This document shows positions 63,807 to 64,000 of a stretch of 64,000 nucleotides of DNA, in pieces. Origin of the DNA: Symsagittifera roscoffensis (Eukaryota; Xenacoelomorpha; Acoela; Convolutidae). Under the pieces are notes generated by a model. It made no database searches. It was not told where the DNA came from and saw only the letters and a list, made by a program, of their open reading frames with translations. Numbering within the stretch: position 1 is the first letter of the stretch; each line of letters opens with the position of its first letter. The stretch lies in assembly GCF_963678635.1 (NCBI RefSeq), contig NC_087064.1, positions 70,121,465 to 70,185,464 of the forward strand, read 5' to 3'. The position numbers and the translations under genes are program-made.

Positions 63807-64000
63807 GTATAATTACACTAGAGAACTTAAGTGAGCGCTAGTGTTATACTACGACTACTCTTTTTTATCTAACATAAGTCGCAATTGTTAGTTACGTTTT
63901 TGGGCACCTTTACGGCTTTTTGATAGCATGTGCTTTGACGTTTGAACAGTAATAATTTAAAACATTTAATGAACCGAAAAAAGCTATTTGTTTTAAACCA

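Overview
The window is eukaryotic, almost certainly from an invertebrate animal. It holds about half of an intron-rich host gene with GT-AG introns, two very large LTR retrotransposons in opposite orientations, and several small interspersed repeats. The phylum cannot be fixed from this sequence. Host introns are AT-rich and strongly T-rich on the + strand.

Region 1 (1 to about 20.5 kb, minus strand, GC near 50%) is a Ty3/Gypsy-class element, read right to left. It runs gag (20470-18353, two in-frame stops), nucleocapsid and protease (18295-16820, frameshifted at its end), protease/RT junction (16952-16074), and pol (16061-10950) with RT, RNase H, integrase and a C-terminal macro-like domain. 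After a 390-bp spacer comes a giant open frame starting at 10559 that is still open at base 1 (at least 3519 codons). It carries an SGNH/GDSL hydrolase domain and a second SGNH-like domain. An exact, frame-preserving 6438-bp tandem duplication lies inside this frame (1-3507 equals 6439-9945). The element's left end is outside the window and its right-hand LTR was not delimited.

Region 2 (20.5-28.3 kb) has no confident gene. It holds the upstream leader of element 1, an array of at least 11 copies of ACCCCTCCGG, an 86-bp tandem repeat, a stretch of short minus-strand frames at 24.3-26.3 kb, a perfect 14-bp hairpin, and AT-rich sequence leading to the host gene.

Region 3 (28.35 kb to the right edge, + strand) is an ABCD3/PMP70 orthologue, a peroxisomal half ABC transporter. 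Thirteen exons are well supported and one short exon is optional. They cover the N-terminus, transmembrane domain, EAA-like motif and Walker A. The rest of the nucleotide-binding domain lies beyond the window. Introns carry a family of about 300-450 bp interspersed repeats, short GC-hairpin repeats, a MITE with 48-bp inverted termini, tRNA-derived SINE-like units and a small palindromic repeat.

Region 4 (36808-56300, + strand) is a second, young LTR retroelement of 19.5 kb inserted in the same orientation inside ABCD3 intron 10, with a 4-bp TATT target duplication. It encodes a small basic ORF, a single-frame 2740-residue Gag-Pol, two tiny hydrophobic ORFs, a 378-codon frame with no ATG, an envelope-like glycoprotein (872 aa) and an unrecognised 597-aa ORF, followed by a short GT-AG intron. 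Its 5' LTR is a tandem array whose units are separated by a copy of the 3' half of a primer tRNA. LTR copies look identical to each other, so the insertion is recent.
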